A stretch of 35,032 nt of DNA. Source: Nanobdellota archaeon (lineage in GTDB: Archaea; Nanobdellota; Nanobdellia; Woesearchaeales; JAHJEM01). Made by a program: the position numbers and the translations under genes. The stretch lies in contig JAHJEM010000140.1 of assembly GCA_018825425.1 (NCBI GenBank), positions 1 to 35,032 of the forward strand, in the 5' to 3' direction. Positions 1 to 8,510 of this stretch are shown one piece after another (position 1 is the stretch's first letter; the number at the start of each line of letters is the position of its first letter). The notes below the pieces were generated by a model that had not been told where the DNA came from, ran no database searches, and saw only the letters and a list, made by a program, of their open reading frames with translations.

Positions 1-139
1 CGACATCATCACTCTCAGTGTATCTTATGTAATTATCAAGATGCAAACCCAAATCCAACATCACAGCTTCATCACCAGATTTGATGACAATGCAATTCCT
101 TCCAATTTCCTTGTAGCCGCCTACAGGTATTATTTCCAT
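1..139 (-). CDS. Ribonuclease J, archaeal type (N-terminal fragment; gene runs off the left edge)
   Basis: Reading the minus strand from an ATG at 139 gives an open frame of 46 codons to the window edge. It starts MEIIPVGGYKEIGRNCIVIK and continues with a DLGLHLD segment. This is the typical start of archaeal RNase J, a metallo-beta-lactamase/beta-CASP 5'-3' exoribonuclease: the 'VGGY.EIGRN' strand followed by 'DLGLHLD'. The zinc-binding HxHxDH motif would lie beyond the edge and cannot be checked. An in-frame ATG at 154 is possible, but 139 fits the family start and lies 26 bases from a TATA box centred near 165, as expected for a leaderless message. The gene is divergent from the YjbQ-family gene at 192. 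Confidence 0.8.
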   Translation of the reverse strand, partial: MEIIPVGGYKEIGRNCIVIKSGDEAVMLDLGLHLDNYIRYTESDDV

Positions 140-160
140 ATAATTACCAATCATCGATTG

Positions 161-170
161 ATTTATATAC
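161..170. promoter_or_regulatory. Shared bidirectional TATA box
   Basis: The ten bases ATTTATATAC read as a TATA-like box on both strands. The centre (165.5) is 26.5 bases from the plus-strand ATG at 192 and 26.5 bases from the minus-strand ATG at 139. That is the usual archaeal distance from TATA box to transcription start, so both genes would be leaderless. Confidence 0.6.
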
Positions 171-191
171 TTTGCTATCATTTCTTCGAGT

Positions 192-581
192 ATGATAATA
201 GAATCCAGATCACACCAAGAACTCATTGATATTACTGACCTAATAAATGAAGAGATACGAAAATCAGGAGTGAGTGAAGGTCTGATCAATATATTTATTC
301 CGCATGCAACAGCCGCATTAATCATCAATGAGAATGACGATCCCAACGTGTGTGTTGATTTCTTAAAGAAAGTGGATGATCTTATTCCACTACATGATAA
401 TTATCTGCATGACCGCGTAGACAATAATGCTGCCGCACATATTAAAGCCAGTTTTTTCAGACCAGAGTTCACGCTCCAAATAAGGAATGGAACGCTTTTG
501 CTAGGCACTTGGCAGCAATTGATGCTTGCAGAGTTTGATGGACCAAAAACAAGACGCATCGAGATAATGATCAGAAAATAA
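192..581 (+). CDS. YjbQ/UPF0047 family protein (secondary thiamine-phosphate synthase-like)
   Basis: This 129-residue protein fits the YjbQ (UPF0047) family in length and motifs. The conserved histidines are visible: H38 in IPHATAAL, H73 in YLHDRVDN and H83 in AAHIKAS. They are followed by the C-terminal LLLGTWQQ and FDGPKTRRIEI strands. Family members form small trimeric beta-barrels, and some have weak thiamine-phosphate synthase activity; their physiological role is not settled. The ATG at 192 is chosen because it is 26 bases from a TATA box and the protein then starts directly with the first beta strand. The gene is divergent from RNase J and ends four bases before the converging ABC permease gene. 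The fold call is firm; the substrate is unknown. Confidence 0.9.
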   Translation: MIIESRSHQELIDITDLINEEIRKSGVSEGLINIFIPHATAALIINENDDPNVCVDFLKKVDDLIPLHDNYLHDRVDNNAAAHIKASFFRPEFTLQIRNGTLLLGTWQQLMLAEFDGPKTRRIEIMIRK

Positions 582-585
582 TTGA

Positions 586-2583
586 TTATACTAAATCCTG
601 TTTCTTACTCTTTTTCTTTGGAATAGCTTGTGCCAAATCTGCTTTTAAAATAGTTATCATTTGTTGGCGAGTTTTTCCTCGTAATTTGCGTGCCAGAGCA
701 GCCTCTTGTAATATTCCCTTGAGCCAGATAGAGAAATCATTATTTTTTTGATAGCAATGGTTCTTAAACTCCACTTCACCCATGTTCTTCAGGGCATCTA
801 ATAGTTCAGCCTTTGATTTCACAAGTCTTCCCTTTCCTAATTTCAAATAACTATCCTCTGGAGCGTTGAGTTTATTTTTTTTGAAGAGCGCATGGAATCC
901 TTGCAAATACCTATTTTTTGAAACACTTTTTGTTAGTAATATTAGACCCAGAATTACCACAGAGTATAAGAAAAGCAATCCTAAGGGCACAAGCAGTTCT
1001 TGAAATGAACTACCAAACAACATGGATTTCTTAACAGCACTTGCAGCTATCACAAACGGATTGAACTTAGCTACAGAGGATAACATACCAGAAATATCTT
1101 CAAGTGGTAGGATAAAATTTGAGAGTAATAAGCATATTGTTCCAATGGAAATTGTTATCATCATAACTCCTTCTTGAGTTGAGAAAATACTTCCAATGAG
1201 CATACCCATAAACACGAATATTGTAATGGTTAGTAACAGAATCAGGAGTGTGATAAAGAAATTATTAAAAAGCGGACTCTTGAGGAAAATATATGCCAAT
1301 CCTGTAAGAACAATTACTTGGACCAGTACAACAAATAATGATGTCAAGTAATTTGCCAATATAAACTTGTAGTCTCTTGTAGGCGTTATGAAATTTCTGA
1401 AATAGGCTCTCGATGCCTTTTCCATAATTCCAATAGTCCCTGATAACAAAAGACTGATAAACATTATTAGCAAAATGAGTAAGCTAGGATACAAGAATAT
1501 AAGCTTGGATGTCTGAGTACTTACAGGTTCCACCTTTGTTGTTATAGGTGCAACTATACTTTCTGCAGATGTCACCTTGACAGATTCAATATTCTTCACA
1601 ATACCTTCAAGATTTAACTTTAGTTCATCCAAATCTTTGCTAAACCCATCTAATTCAAGTCTGATCTGCCGTATTACATCTACAACTCCTGTGATTTCGC
1701 TGGTTGCACTCTTTAATTTAACCTCTAAATTATCTAACTCAGCAGATGTCTCCGCTACAGCATCCCGTATATCATTAAGCTTATCTGGAGTCGAATTATA
1801 AAGCACAGTGATATCTTCCTTCAATGTATCCAATGATGCCTCAAAATCTGTTGTACTGAATGATGTATTTTGCTTGACTTCTAATGCAAACGCCTTTGCT
1901 GTGTCAACAACAGACCAGCCTTTGTCTCGCAACTCTTTTGCAGAATTCATTATGTCTTGACTTTCAGAATTGATTGATGATAGATCAACCTCGTCCATGG
2001 AAAGATCAAGCTTGTTAAGGCTTGTCATTGCTGATTCTGCTGTTGAATATGTGTTCTGATTTGCCTTTTTCAGATTTACTAGCTTCAATATGTCATTATT
2101 CAGATCATCTTTGGTGCTAAAAAGCATCTGTATCAGCGTATTGGTAAGTCCCAGAGACAATTCTTGGGATTTTAACTCCAGATTCTGGGATAATGTGCTG
2201 ATTATCTGATATACCAGATTAGTTCGAGAATTATCCACATAAATTACTATCTGGTTAGTGACTTCGTTCTCAATGCGAAAGTTATCTGGAAATACGATGC
2301 ACGTGTGCACTGCACCTTCTCGAATTTTTTGAACGCAGACATCTTTTGAATCAAATTTTTGAACATTAAAATTGTTGCCCTCCAAATTGGTGACAAAACT
2401 GTCTGTAAGCTTATTGTATTCATTAGAATAAACACCTGTTGAGAGCTCAAATGATTTTGAGTTATTGAATGCAAGACCAACAAGAAGTATAATTACAAGA
2501 GGACCAAAGATAGTCATGATGGCACTGCCTTTGCTTCTGAACAGTACCTTGAGATTCTTATTAATTATTCTAATAAGCTTCAT
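586..2583 (-). CDS. ABC-2 type transporter permease with coiled coil and C-terminal cytoplasmic domain
   Basis: This 665-residue membrane protein is the permease partner of the ATPase encoded just upstream (3-base gap). One membrane helix lies near residues 22-40. A large extracytoplasmic region follows (about 45-360), with long heptad-like helices around 170-330. A block of five to six membrane helices lies at about 365-560. This matches ABC-2/YhgE-type exporters, whose outer loops are long coiled coils. After the last helix is a cytoplasmic tail of about 100 residues. It contains 'FKNHCYQKNNDFSIWLKG' followed by 'LARKL', a pattern resembling the archaeal DUF5752 domain, and ends in a lysine-rich stretch. 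Substrate cannot be told from sequence. It converges on the YjbQ gene. Confidence 0.85.
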   Translation of the reverse strand: MKLIRIINKNLKVLFRSKGSAIMTIFGPLVIILLVGLAFNNSKSFELSTGVYSNEYNKLTDSFVTNLEGNNFNVQKFDSKDVCVQKIREGAVHTCIVFPDNFRIENEVTNQIVIYVDNSRTNLVYQIISTLSQNLELKSQELSLGLTNTLIQMLFSTKDDLNNDILKLVNLKKANQNTYSTAESAMTSLNKLDLSMDEVDLSSINSESQDIMNSAKELRDKGWSVVDTAKAFALEVKQNTSFSTTDFEASLDTLKEDITVLYNSTPDKLNDIRDAVAETSAELDNLEVKLKSATSEITGVVDVIRQIRLELDGFSKDLDELKLNLEGIVKNIESVKVTSAESIVAPITTKVEPVSTQTSKLIFLYPSLLILLIMFISLLLSGTIGIMEKASRAYFRNFITPTRDYKFILANYLTSLFVVLVQVIVLTGLAYIFLKSPLFNNFFITLLILLLTITIFVFMGMLIGSIFSTQEGVMMITISIGTICLLLSNFILPLEDISGMLSSVAKFNPFVIAASAVKKSMLFGSSFQELLVPLGLLFLYSVVILGLILLTKSVSKNRYLQGFHALFKKNKLNAPEDSYLKLGKGRLVKSKAELLDALKNMGEVEFKNHCYQKNNDFSIWLKGILQEAALARKLRGKTRQQMITILKADLAQAIPKKKSKKQDLV

Positions 2584-2586
2584 TGT

Positions 2587-3621
2587 CTATCCGACTTCAA
2601 TTTTGATTTCTTGATCGTCATCCTTATCTGCGCTCAAATAATTCACATCATTCTCCTTTTTTGAAGACATAGAAAGGAATACGTCCTCTAATGTGGGTTT
2701 TATCACCCTTAACTCTATTATTTCTTCTTTAGCTTCTTCTACAATGTGAAGAATCCTATGAAGTACCTTTGCAGGATTCGTTGTAAAAATGGAAAGTTCA
2801 GTCCCATTAACTCCTGTCTTAATTATTGATTTAAGCTTGAGCTTTGAAAGCAGTTTTTTATAATCTCCAGGATAAGATTCAATTACAATCTCTTCAGCTT
2901 TTTGATATTTTATTCTAATTTCATCAGGAGGACCAATATCAACAATCTTACCATATTTAAGCAAGGCGACCCTTGTACATAGTTTTTCCATGTCCTGCAG
3001 ATGATGACTCGAGACGAGAACGGTTGTCCCTTTTTTGTTTATGCTTCTTAACAACTGCCAAATATGATTTTTTAGCAGAGGATCCAAATCTGCTGTCGGC
3101 TCGTCCAGGATGAGCACATCAGGATCATGCATCATGGCACAGGCAATATCTAACCTGCGTTCCATTCCGCCAGAAAGATTTTCAGCAAGAGTGTTCTCAG
3201 CTAAGTTAAGGTCCATCAATTTTAACAAAGTATTTCTATTCTGAACTATTGCAGTTTTGGAAAGGTCATAAAGTGTGCCAAAATAGTCAAGATTCTCCTT
3301 TACACTTAGCTTCTTATAAAACGATGGCAGTTGGGATGCAAAACCATACGTTTGTTTTACCAAGAATTTTTTTCGATAAACAGAATCATATCCTGATCCA
3401 GTTCCACTCTTAAGAAGATGGGCTTGTCTAAACAGGACATCGCCTTTTTCTGGCTTTAGAAATCCAATTATTGTATTTAGCAGGGTTGTTTTACCAGAAC
3501 CGCTTGAGCCAATCACTCCAAGGACTTCTCCAGCGTAGATGTCTAGGTTGATATTGGATAGCACAGTCTTTGAACCAAATGATTTGGAGACATTTCTAAT
3601 CTTAAAGATTGGTTCAGACAT
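2587..3621 (-). CDS. ABC transporter ATP-binding protein (exporter type)
   Basis: This 344-residue ATPase has all the motifs in place: Walker A GSSGSGKTT (38-46), Q-loop region FASQLPSFY (about 94-102), signature LSGGMERR (149-156), Walker B VLILDEPTADLD (169-180) and the H-loop histidines in SSHHLQD (204-210). An insertion of about 20 residues (LLKSGTGSGYDS and onward) sits between Walker A and the Q-loop. The C-terminal 110 residues form the extra domain usual in ABC-2/DrrA-like exporters. The gene precedes the permease gene in the same direction, 3 bases apart, so they form one exporter. The ATG at 3621 has a Shine-Dalgarno-like GAGGGGTGA ten bases upstream on the minus strand. The cargo is unknown. 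Confidence 0.93.
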   Translation of the reverse strand: MSEPIFKIRNVSKSFGSKTVLSNINLDIYAGEVLGVIGSSGSGKTTLLNTIIGFLKPEKGDVLFRQAHLLKSGTGSGYDSVYRKKFLVKQTYGFASQLPSFYKKLSVKENLDYFGTLYDLSKTAIVQNRNTLLKLMDLNLAENTLAENLSGGMERRLDIACAMMHDPDVLILDEPTADLDPLLKNHIWQLLRSINKKGTTVLVSSHHLQDMEKLCTRVALLKYGKIVDIGPPDEIRIKYQKAEEIVIESYPGDYKKLLSKLKLKSIIKTGVNGTELSIFTTNPAKVLHRILHIVEEAKEEIIELRVIKPTLEDVFLSMSSKKENDVNYLSADKDDDQEIKIEVG

Positions 3622-3631
3622 TCTACTCTAT

Positions 3632-3669
3632 TCACCCCTCATCATGAAAAACAAACATGTTTTTTAAAT
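3632..3669 (-). promoter_or_regulatory. Promoter and ribosome-binding site of the ABC exporter operon
   Basis: On the minus strand a GATTTAAAAAAC TATA-like box (3659-3670) is followed by GAGGGGTGA (3640-3632), which resembles an archaeal Shine-Dalgarno sequence and lies 10 bases before the ATG. The TATA centre is about 44 bases from the start codon, so this message would carry a short leader, unlike most genes here. Confidence 0.5.
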
Positions 3670-3745
3670 CTGTGTCTTAACTCCTCAGAGAGAACTGGTG
3701 ATTTAGTTGGGAAATCACGAAGCCGCAGCAAACATATCAGCAATA

Positions 3746-5221
3746 TCAGAATCGGATATAATTCCTCAGATGTTTGACAATCTCATATTGGAAGAACAAG
3801 AAGCCTCCTGCATAGAAAAAGACCTGGATTAAGAGTAACAGCATAAACATCATGCTTAAGAATATTTGAGTTGAAATAAGTGAATTTATCAGGGTAAGAT
3901 GGTATCCTAGGACATTTATGAAGTAAATCCCTGTATAGTAAGCAAAAAACACCTGGGACAGAATTATTGCTAGAATTGTTGCCCCTTTTCTGATGATTTC
4001 AAATCTTGCTCCAAACCAGAAAATAAGGGCCAGAACAAGTGAACCCGCAAGTATGGACCCCAATGGAATCAATGTATTGATTATATGGGGCACGATATCC
4101 ACACCAACAAGAACTTTAGAAGAAATGGAAACAATATTGAAGGTTGATGCAATGAGAAGTGAAGGTATTGAAAGATAGAACACCAGTAAGTACCATCGCC
4201 GGATCCTGATCAGTTTTCCTGTATAGATAAAATACCACAATATACCTGGAATTGCCAGAAGAAGAATGATTCCAAGTACATTGCAGATATACACAAGGAT
4301 TACAAATATTGATTCAATTAAGGATTTGCCAGCAACATCCACTGAAATAAGAGAGTAAATGGTTTCATGAGAACCCAAAGCATGATAATAGAACACATCT
4401 CTCAAACTGAAGAGATAAGGAAGTATGAAATTGGCAAAATCACTCAGAAGATGAAGCACAAGCATACCTGAAATTCCCAGCAATAAGGTCTCTTTGTACT
4501 TGAAATGCCCCAGTACGTGCTCATAGAAGCGTTCTCCTGTATCTCCAATCCTGTACAGGAAAGATTCTGGATGGAACCTTTTTGCATGCTTGACAAAATA
4601 GAATATGTATGCCAATAGAACGATCATTGCAAGCGGAGCATCGACAGCAATTGCAAGCCATTCAAAAAGCAGATTAAACACAATTACAAAGAATGCTAAC
4701 AAGACAAATAAGACCTTGAAATAACGCCATATATAGTTCAGAACCCTATGAGGATGGCCTACACTGTGTAAGATAGCCATTATGCTTGGACCTTTGAAGT
4801 CCCACTTAAGTGCAAAGTACAGGGCACCGCATAGCAGCATGATTGAACCAATAAAAAAACTGCTATAAAGCAATGCCAATTGGTTATAGACAAGGAACCC
4901 AAGAAAGTCTTTCATCCAGTGTGTGGTTGCTTCGTGAAGCAAAACAGTAGCCCAGTGAAGAATGCTTTTGAACATGAGCAATAGATATGCCAGAATCAGA
5001 TACAAGTCAAAGAATCTATTCTTTACCCCGAAGAACAGGTTGGTCAAGCTGACCTTGTAGAGCAAGTAGCCTAGTATTCCCCAAGAGACAATCTTTTTGA
5101 TCCAATCCATGTAATCAGGCAGGATCTCAAAGAAATCCAATACATTAAGGATTATCACGAAAAGGATGATAAAATCCTCAATACCAAATGCAATTCTTGT
5201 TGATACCTTTCTTACATCCAC
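3746..5221 (-). CDS. Polytopic membrane protein of unknown function
   Basis: This 491-residue protein is mostly hydrophobic, with roughly eleven to thirteen membrane helices spread along its length (for example 15-31, 60-84, 115-138, 172-210, 243-265, 300-332, 343-362, 378-402, 410-428 and 452-480). It has no signal peptide, no nucleotide-binding or catalytic motif, and no family I recognise. Short basic patches such as KHAKRFHPESFLYR (about 212-225) would be cytoplasmic loops. The start codon is GTG: the frame upstream is closed by TGA, and a TATA box (5242-5251) lies 25 bases before it, as for a leaderless message. It is divergent from the secreted protein gene at 5313, and the two promoters are about 35 bases apart. 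Confidence 0.75.
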   Translation of the reverse strand: MDVRKVSTRIAFGIEDFIILFVIILNVLDFFEILPDYMDWIKKIVSWGILGYLLYKVSLTNLFFGVKNRFFDLYLILAYLLLMFKSILHWATVLLHEATTHWMKDFLGFLVYNQLALLYSSFFIGSIMLLCGALYFALKWDFKGPSIMAILHSVGHPHRVLNYIWRYFKVLFVLLAFFVIVFNLLFEWLAIAVDAPLAMIVLLAYIFYFVKHAKRFHPESFLYRIGDTGERFYEHVLGHFKYKETLLLGISGMLVLHLLSDFANFILPYLFSLRDVFYYHALGSHETIYSLISVDVAGKSLIESIFVILVYICNVLGIILLLAIPGILWYFIYTGKLIRIRRWYLLVFYLSIPSLLIASTFNIVSISSKVLVGVDIVPHIINTLIPLGSILAGSLVLALIFWFGARFEIIRKGATILAIILSQVFFAYYTGIYFINVLGYHLTLINSLISTQIFLSMMFMLLLLIQVFFYAGGFLFFQYEIVKHLRNYIRF

Positions 5222-5241
5222 AATATCTCATCTCATCTCAT

Positions 5242-5290
5242 CTTTTTAAAGGTTTAGAATTTATATGAAATTTCCAAAACCTATTTAAAC
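5242..5290. promoter_or_regulatory. Divergent promoters between the polytopic membrane protein and the anchored secreted protein
   Basis: On the minus strand AAACCTTTAAAAAG (TATA at 5242-5251) lies 25 bases before the GTG at 5221. On the plus strand AAAACCTATTTAAAC (TATA at 5281-5290) lies 27 bases before the ATG at 5313. Both show the same AAACCT block in front of the AT-rich box, a likely TFB recognition element. The minus-strand region between box and start is made of repeated GATGA units. Confidence 0.6.
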
Positions 5291-5312
5291 AAAGAATGTA
5301 TAAGTACTAAAT

Positions 5313-7358
5313 ATGAAAAGAGGTGTGTTAGCTTGGCTCTTAATCTTGCTCATTCCTATATGTCAAGCCGCTCCAGCTAATTTTACAACAGAAGGAAAGG
5401 GTTACCTTCTGATATACGCACCATCTGAAGTAATTGTTGGAGAAGAATTCGAGATTTCAGGAACATACTTTTTTACAAACCAACTTCTAAGACATGCAAA
5501 CGTGACTTTAAGATACCAAACTGTAATATATTATCAGAATCTTTTTGAGTTTAGTGAAGATCCAAGTGAATTTGTGATTGCACTTCAAGAAGATCAAGAA
5601 GCAGTATACACATATATTCTTGAAATTAATGAAGCAAGCAATCTAGATGAAGAGTTCACAACAGAAATTCCCTTAACAGTCGCGATAGTCTCAGACCAGT
5701 TTGAAGACGAAAAGGTTATGCGTTATTGGGCTATAGACGTAGACAATGAAGAGTTAACTTTTGATGATTTATCAGCATATGAACCCCCAAATATGAGAGG
5801 AAACATCCACTATACTGCTCAGAAGAATATCAATACAGTTAACTGCCAACTCCAGGATAATCTGGTGATTTTTCTGGCTTCAGATGAATTTAGAAGTTCA
5901 AAAGGAGGAGAGGCTGAATGTATAATCAAAGGAGACTTTGAAGGAGAAGACATAATAGAATATACTTATCGAATATTTGTTGGTACTGCTTCTGAAATTG
6001 AAGAATGGGGTAAGGCAGACATTGTGCCCTCTTCTGATTCTAATACAGATACAGACCAATCACAAGAATATGTAACAGAAGAAAGCGATACTTATCTTCA
6101 TTCTGACCTGGTAAATGTCGATGTCAGAACAGATCCACCTCAACTCTCTGAAGGAGAGACCGGAACAATAATAATAGAAGTTGAGACATTCCATCCTGAG
6201 ATTGAAGGAATCGGAAGCATAACCGTACTCATTGATGGAATGGAAGGCAACCAGACAGAACCTTGTAATAATCAGACTACCTGCACATATACGTACTCAA
6301 AGAAGTTCCTTGCGCAAGGATTGAACTTCTTTTCAGTATTTGTTGATCTTAATCCCACAGCAGGTTTTGAATATCAAGAAGACTTTCAGTATTGGCCTAT
6401 TCAGGACCAATCAGATACACTTATTATGCTAGCAAATGCAAACAGCAATGTCATGGTCTATGCTAAGCAGCAAGATATTGATGTTCCTATAAGAGGAGTA
6501 TTGACTGATCCCACCAGTGTTGATGATAGTAGTACAGCCAAATCCCTTCTTATCGAATACCAAAGGAAAAAACGCATACCTGTTAATTTTGATGAGGAGA
6601 TAAAAAAGATGGGTGAGTTGGCAAAATATCTTAAGGTTGAAAAAGACATATGGCCAGTCACTGTTGTAAACAACAAAGGAATTCGAGAAGAGCATACCAA
6701 GTACAGGATCAAGCTCATTCCAAACAAACCTACCATTATGGATTATCTATTAGGATTAAGAACTTTTAAGAATCTAAGCATCTATGAGCATATTGCTAAG
6801 GAAAGCGCGGTGGATCTGGGTCATATACGCTTTGATAATGGAAACTATGAGATAATTAATGAGGATCCTCTTGTCGTATGGCACTTTGATGAAATTGATT
6901 CTGAAACAGAGATAAGTTATGATGTAGATAAAGTAACTGAAAACCAAGGAAACACATTGGTTATAGGGGAAGCTAAAAGAGGATTTCCTAACATAGTCTT
7001 CGCAATTATTCTCATACCAATAATTATCCTAGCATTAATTTATTTTGACCGATTCAAGAAAAGTCCTGCAGGAGAAATCGAGGAATTAAAGGATAAGCCC
7101 CCTGATTATAGTGGATTGGAAGAGAAAACCAAAGATGACATATCAGATATAAGCACCAAGATTGATGAAAAACCCCCTGAAGATATTAATAATATGGGTG
7201 ATTTTGACAAACTAATTGATTCTGTAGAAGCATATATTGTAAAACGTCTCAATAGAGGAGAACCGCGAGACCACATAAAACAGGAATTGACCAAGGCTAA
7301 CTGGCCAGGGGATATTGTCGAAAAGCTTATTGAGAAGCACGAGATTAAGGATAAGTGA
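5313..7358 (+). CDS. Secreted protein with beta domains, C-terminal membrane anchor and cytoplasmic tail
   Basis: This 681-residue protein starts with a signal peptide (about 1-20, ending in ICQAAPA). A long extracytoplasmic region follows, rich in beta-strand and acidic residues, with two repeats that look Ig-like or COG1361-like (about 25-150 and 270-360). There is a disulfide candidate pair near CNNQTTC. A single membrane helix lies at about 557-578 (IVFAIILIPIIILALIYF). The cytoplasmic tail ends in a small helical unit, 'YIVKRLNRGEPRDHIKQEL', followed by ANWPGDIVEKLIEKHE. This 'rG...hIk..L..a.W....ve' pattern recurs at the C-termini of DPANN membrane proteins. Function is unknown; a surface receptor or adhesin is possible. 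It converges with the radical SAM gene after ten bases. Confidence 0.75.
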   Translation: MKRGVLAWLLILLIPICQAAPANFTTEGKGYLLIYAPSEVIVGEEFEISGTYFFTNQLLRHANVTLRYQTVIYYQNLFEFSEDPSEFVIALQEDQEAVYTYILEINEASNLDEEFTTEIPLTVAIVSDQFEDEKVMRYWAIDVDNEELTFDDLSAYEPPNMRGNIHYTAQKNINTVNCQLQDNLVIFLASDEFRSSKGGEAECIIKGDFEGEDIIEYTYRIFVGTASEIEEWGKADIVPSSDSNTDTDQSQEYVTEESDTYLHSDLVNVDVRTDPPQLSEGETGTIIIEVETFHPEIEGIGSITVLIDGMEGNQTEPCNNQTTCTYTYSKKFLAQGLNFFSVFVDLNPTAGFEYQEDFQYWPIQDQSDTLIMLANANSNVMVYAKQQDIDVPIRGVLTDPTSVDDSSTAKSLLIEYQRKKRIPVNFDEEIKKMGELAKYLKVEKDIWPVTVVNNKGIREEHTKYRIKLIPNKPTIMDYLLGLRTFKNLSIYEHIAKESAVDLGHIRFDNGNYEIINEDPLVVWHFDEIDSETEISYDVDKVTENQGNTLVIGEAKRGFPNIVFAIILIPIIILALIYFDRFKKSPAGEIEELKDKPPDYSGLEEKTKDDISDISTKIDEKPPEDINNMGDFDKLIDSVEAYIVKRLNRGEPRDHIKQELTKANWPGDIVEKLIEKHEIKDK

Positions 7359-7368
7359 ATGCTAATTC

Positions 7369-8442
7369 TTAAATTGTCATTTGATGTAATTTAGTTAATA
7401 GTTGTTCAGCGCCTTCAACACCAATAATTTCTATCATTTCTCTTGTTTTCTCTTGCGCATTAGTTCTTTCGAATTGGTCCAGGGTATGGAATTTTCCAAC
7501 TCCATTGATTGCATATCCTGCAAAGCCTAATAGCACACCTACTCTGAATCCCAGTTGATCTTCATAATCCATCTGCAAATATCTGTCTGTTATATCAAGC
7601 ATCTTCTGCTTATCTTGTGGAAGTGTACCTTTTAGTTCCATCAGAGTATTTAACATGTGATCACTTTCGATTCTGCTAGTAACTCCATCCAATGAATCCA
7701 CAAATAATCTAATTTCTCGAACAATTGCGGGATCACTTAGTCTTTTAAACTCTCCTGCCGCTGCTTCTTCGAAAAGAGGAGAACGAGGAGATATTGCAAG
7801 GGTTCTGATTCTAATATAGTTTGGATTCACTTCATTACACACCCTTGCAGTCTCTCTTGCATGGCCCATCCATGCAGGTTGATCATCAAACTTAAGGTTT
7901 CCTGCAAGGCCAGCTAACACATAATCACTTAAGATAATCCCTGCTTGTTTTACCTTATGGCCACTCTCAATTTGGATTCTAGCAATGGACCCTTTTTTCA
8001 TATACTTTTGCAAAGGATCATATCCTGTTTCCAAACCCCTATGAATTCTGGAAAGACCTGCTTCCTGTAGTTCCCTCAATTCATCTAAAGATTTCTTATT
8101 GATTGAACTTGCCCGTCCATAAACTGTGATTCGAGATATCGAAGGAAACTTGTCCCTGACTCGACCAAGTATTGCAAGCAAGTTTTCAGTGGGTTCTTTT
8201 ATGGCATCTGCGTCTTGGATAAATGCGGATTTATACGAATCTCCATGGAAATCTGCTGCAGAATCAACATCTTTAAGAACATCATCTAATGGTCTTGAAC
8301 TTGGTTCTGTCCCTTTGTAGACTGGACAGAATTTGCACCTGTTCCAATGACAATTTCTAGTTGCACGTATATATAAGCTTGCAGCTTCACTAGGAGGTCT
8401 TATCGGACCAATTTCGTAAGGAGGAATAATACTTGTAGTCAT
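7369..8442 (-). CDS. Radical SAM protein (CX4CX2C variant, COG1032-like)
   Basis: This 357-residue protein carries an iron-sulfur cluster motif near the N-terminus: RATRNCHWNRCKFC, with C31, C36 and C39. The spacing is CX4CX2C rather than the common CX3CX2C; the wider spacing is typical of a group of COG1032-like radical SAM proteins with '(G/N)C.WNRC.FC'. Later segments fit the TIM-barrel core, for example SRITVYGRASSINKK, LSRIHRGLETGYDPLQKYMKKG (the SAM-contacting GLETG strand) and YIRIRTLAISPRSP. No B12-binding domain is present. The C-terminus has GFAGYAINGVGK, which could be a regulatory helix. The ATG at 8442 lies 29 bases from a minus-strand TATA-like box (8466-8475). Substrate is unknown. 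Confidence 0.85.
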   Translation of the reverse strand: MTTSIIPPYEIGPIRPPSEAASLYIRATRNCHWNRCKFCPVYKGTEPSSRPLDDVLKDVDSAADFHGDSYKSAFIQDADAIKEPTENLLAILGRVRDKFPSISRITVYGRASSINKKSLDELRELQEAGLSRIHRGLETGYDPLQKYMKKGSIARIQIESGHKVKQAGIILSDYVLAGLAGNLKFDDQPAWMGHARETARVCNEVNPNYIRIRTLAISPRSPLFEEAAAGEFKRLSDPAIVREIRLFVDSLDGVTSRIESDHMLNTLMELKGTLPQDKQKMLDITDRYLQMDYEDQLGFRVGVLLGFAGYAINGVGKFHTLDQFERTNAQEKTREMIEIIGVEGAEQLLTKLHQMTI

Positions 8443-8465
8443 TAGTTATTGGCAAAAGCAGGGGA

Positions 8466-8475
8466 GTTAATATAC
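8466..8475 (-). promoter_or_regulatory. TATA box of the radical SAM gene
   Basis: GTATATTAAC on the minus strand is centred 29 bases upstream of the ATG at 8442, consistent with a leaderless or nearly leaderless transcript. Confidence 0.5.
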
Positions 8476-8487
8476 TTTACGAAGAAG

Positions 8488-8497
8488 GTTTAAAAGT
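8488..8497 (+). promoter_or_regulatory. TATA box in front of the structured RNA
   Basis: GGTTTAAAAG on the plus strand matches the GGTTTAAA box used by AmrS (10773). No protein frame follows. Instead, about 20-25 bases downstream, a chain of strong hairpins begins at 8511. Confidence 0.55.
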
Positions 8498-8510
8498 AGA
8501 ACAGCGATAG

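Noticed and set aside
41-229. A 62-residue plus-strand frame at the left edge
   Set aside because: It is antisense to the RNase J start and overlaps the YjbQ gene; the amino acid composition is not protein-like and there is no promoter for it.
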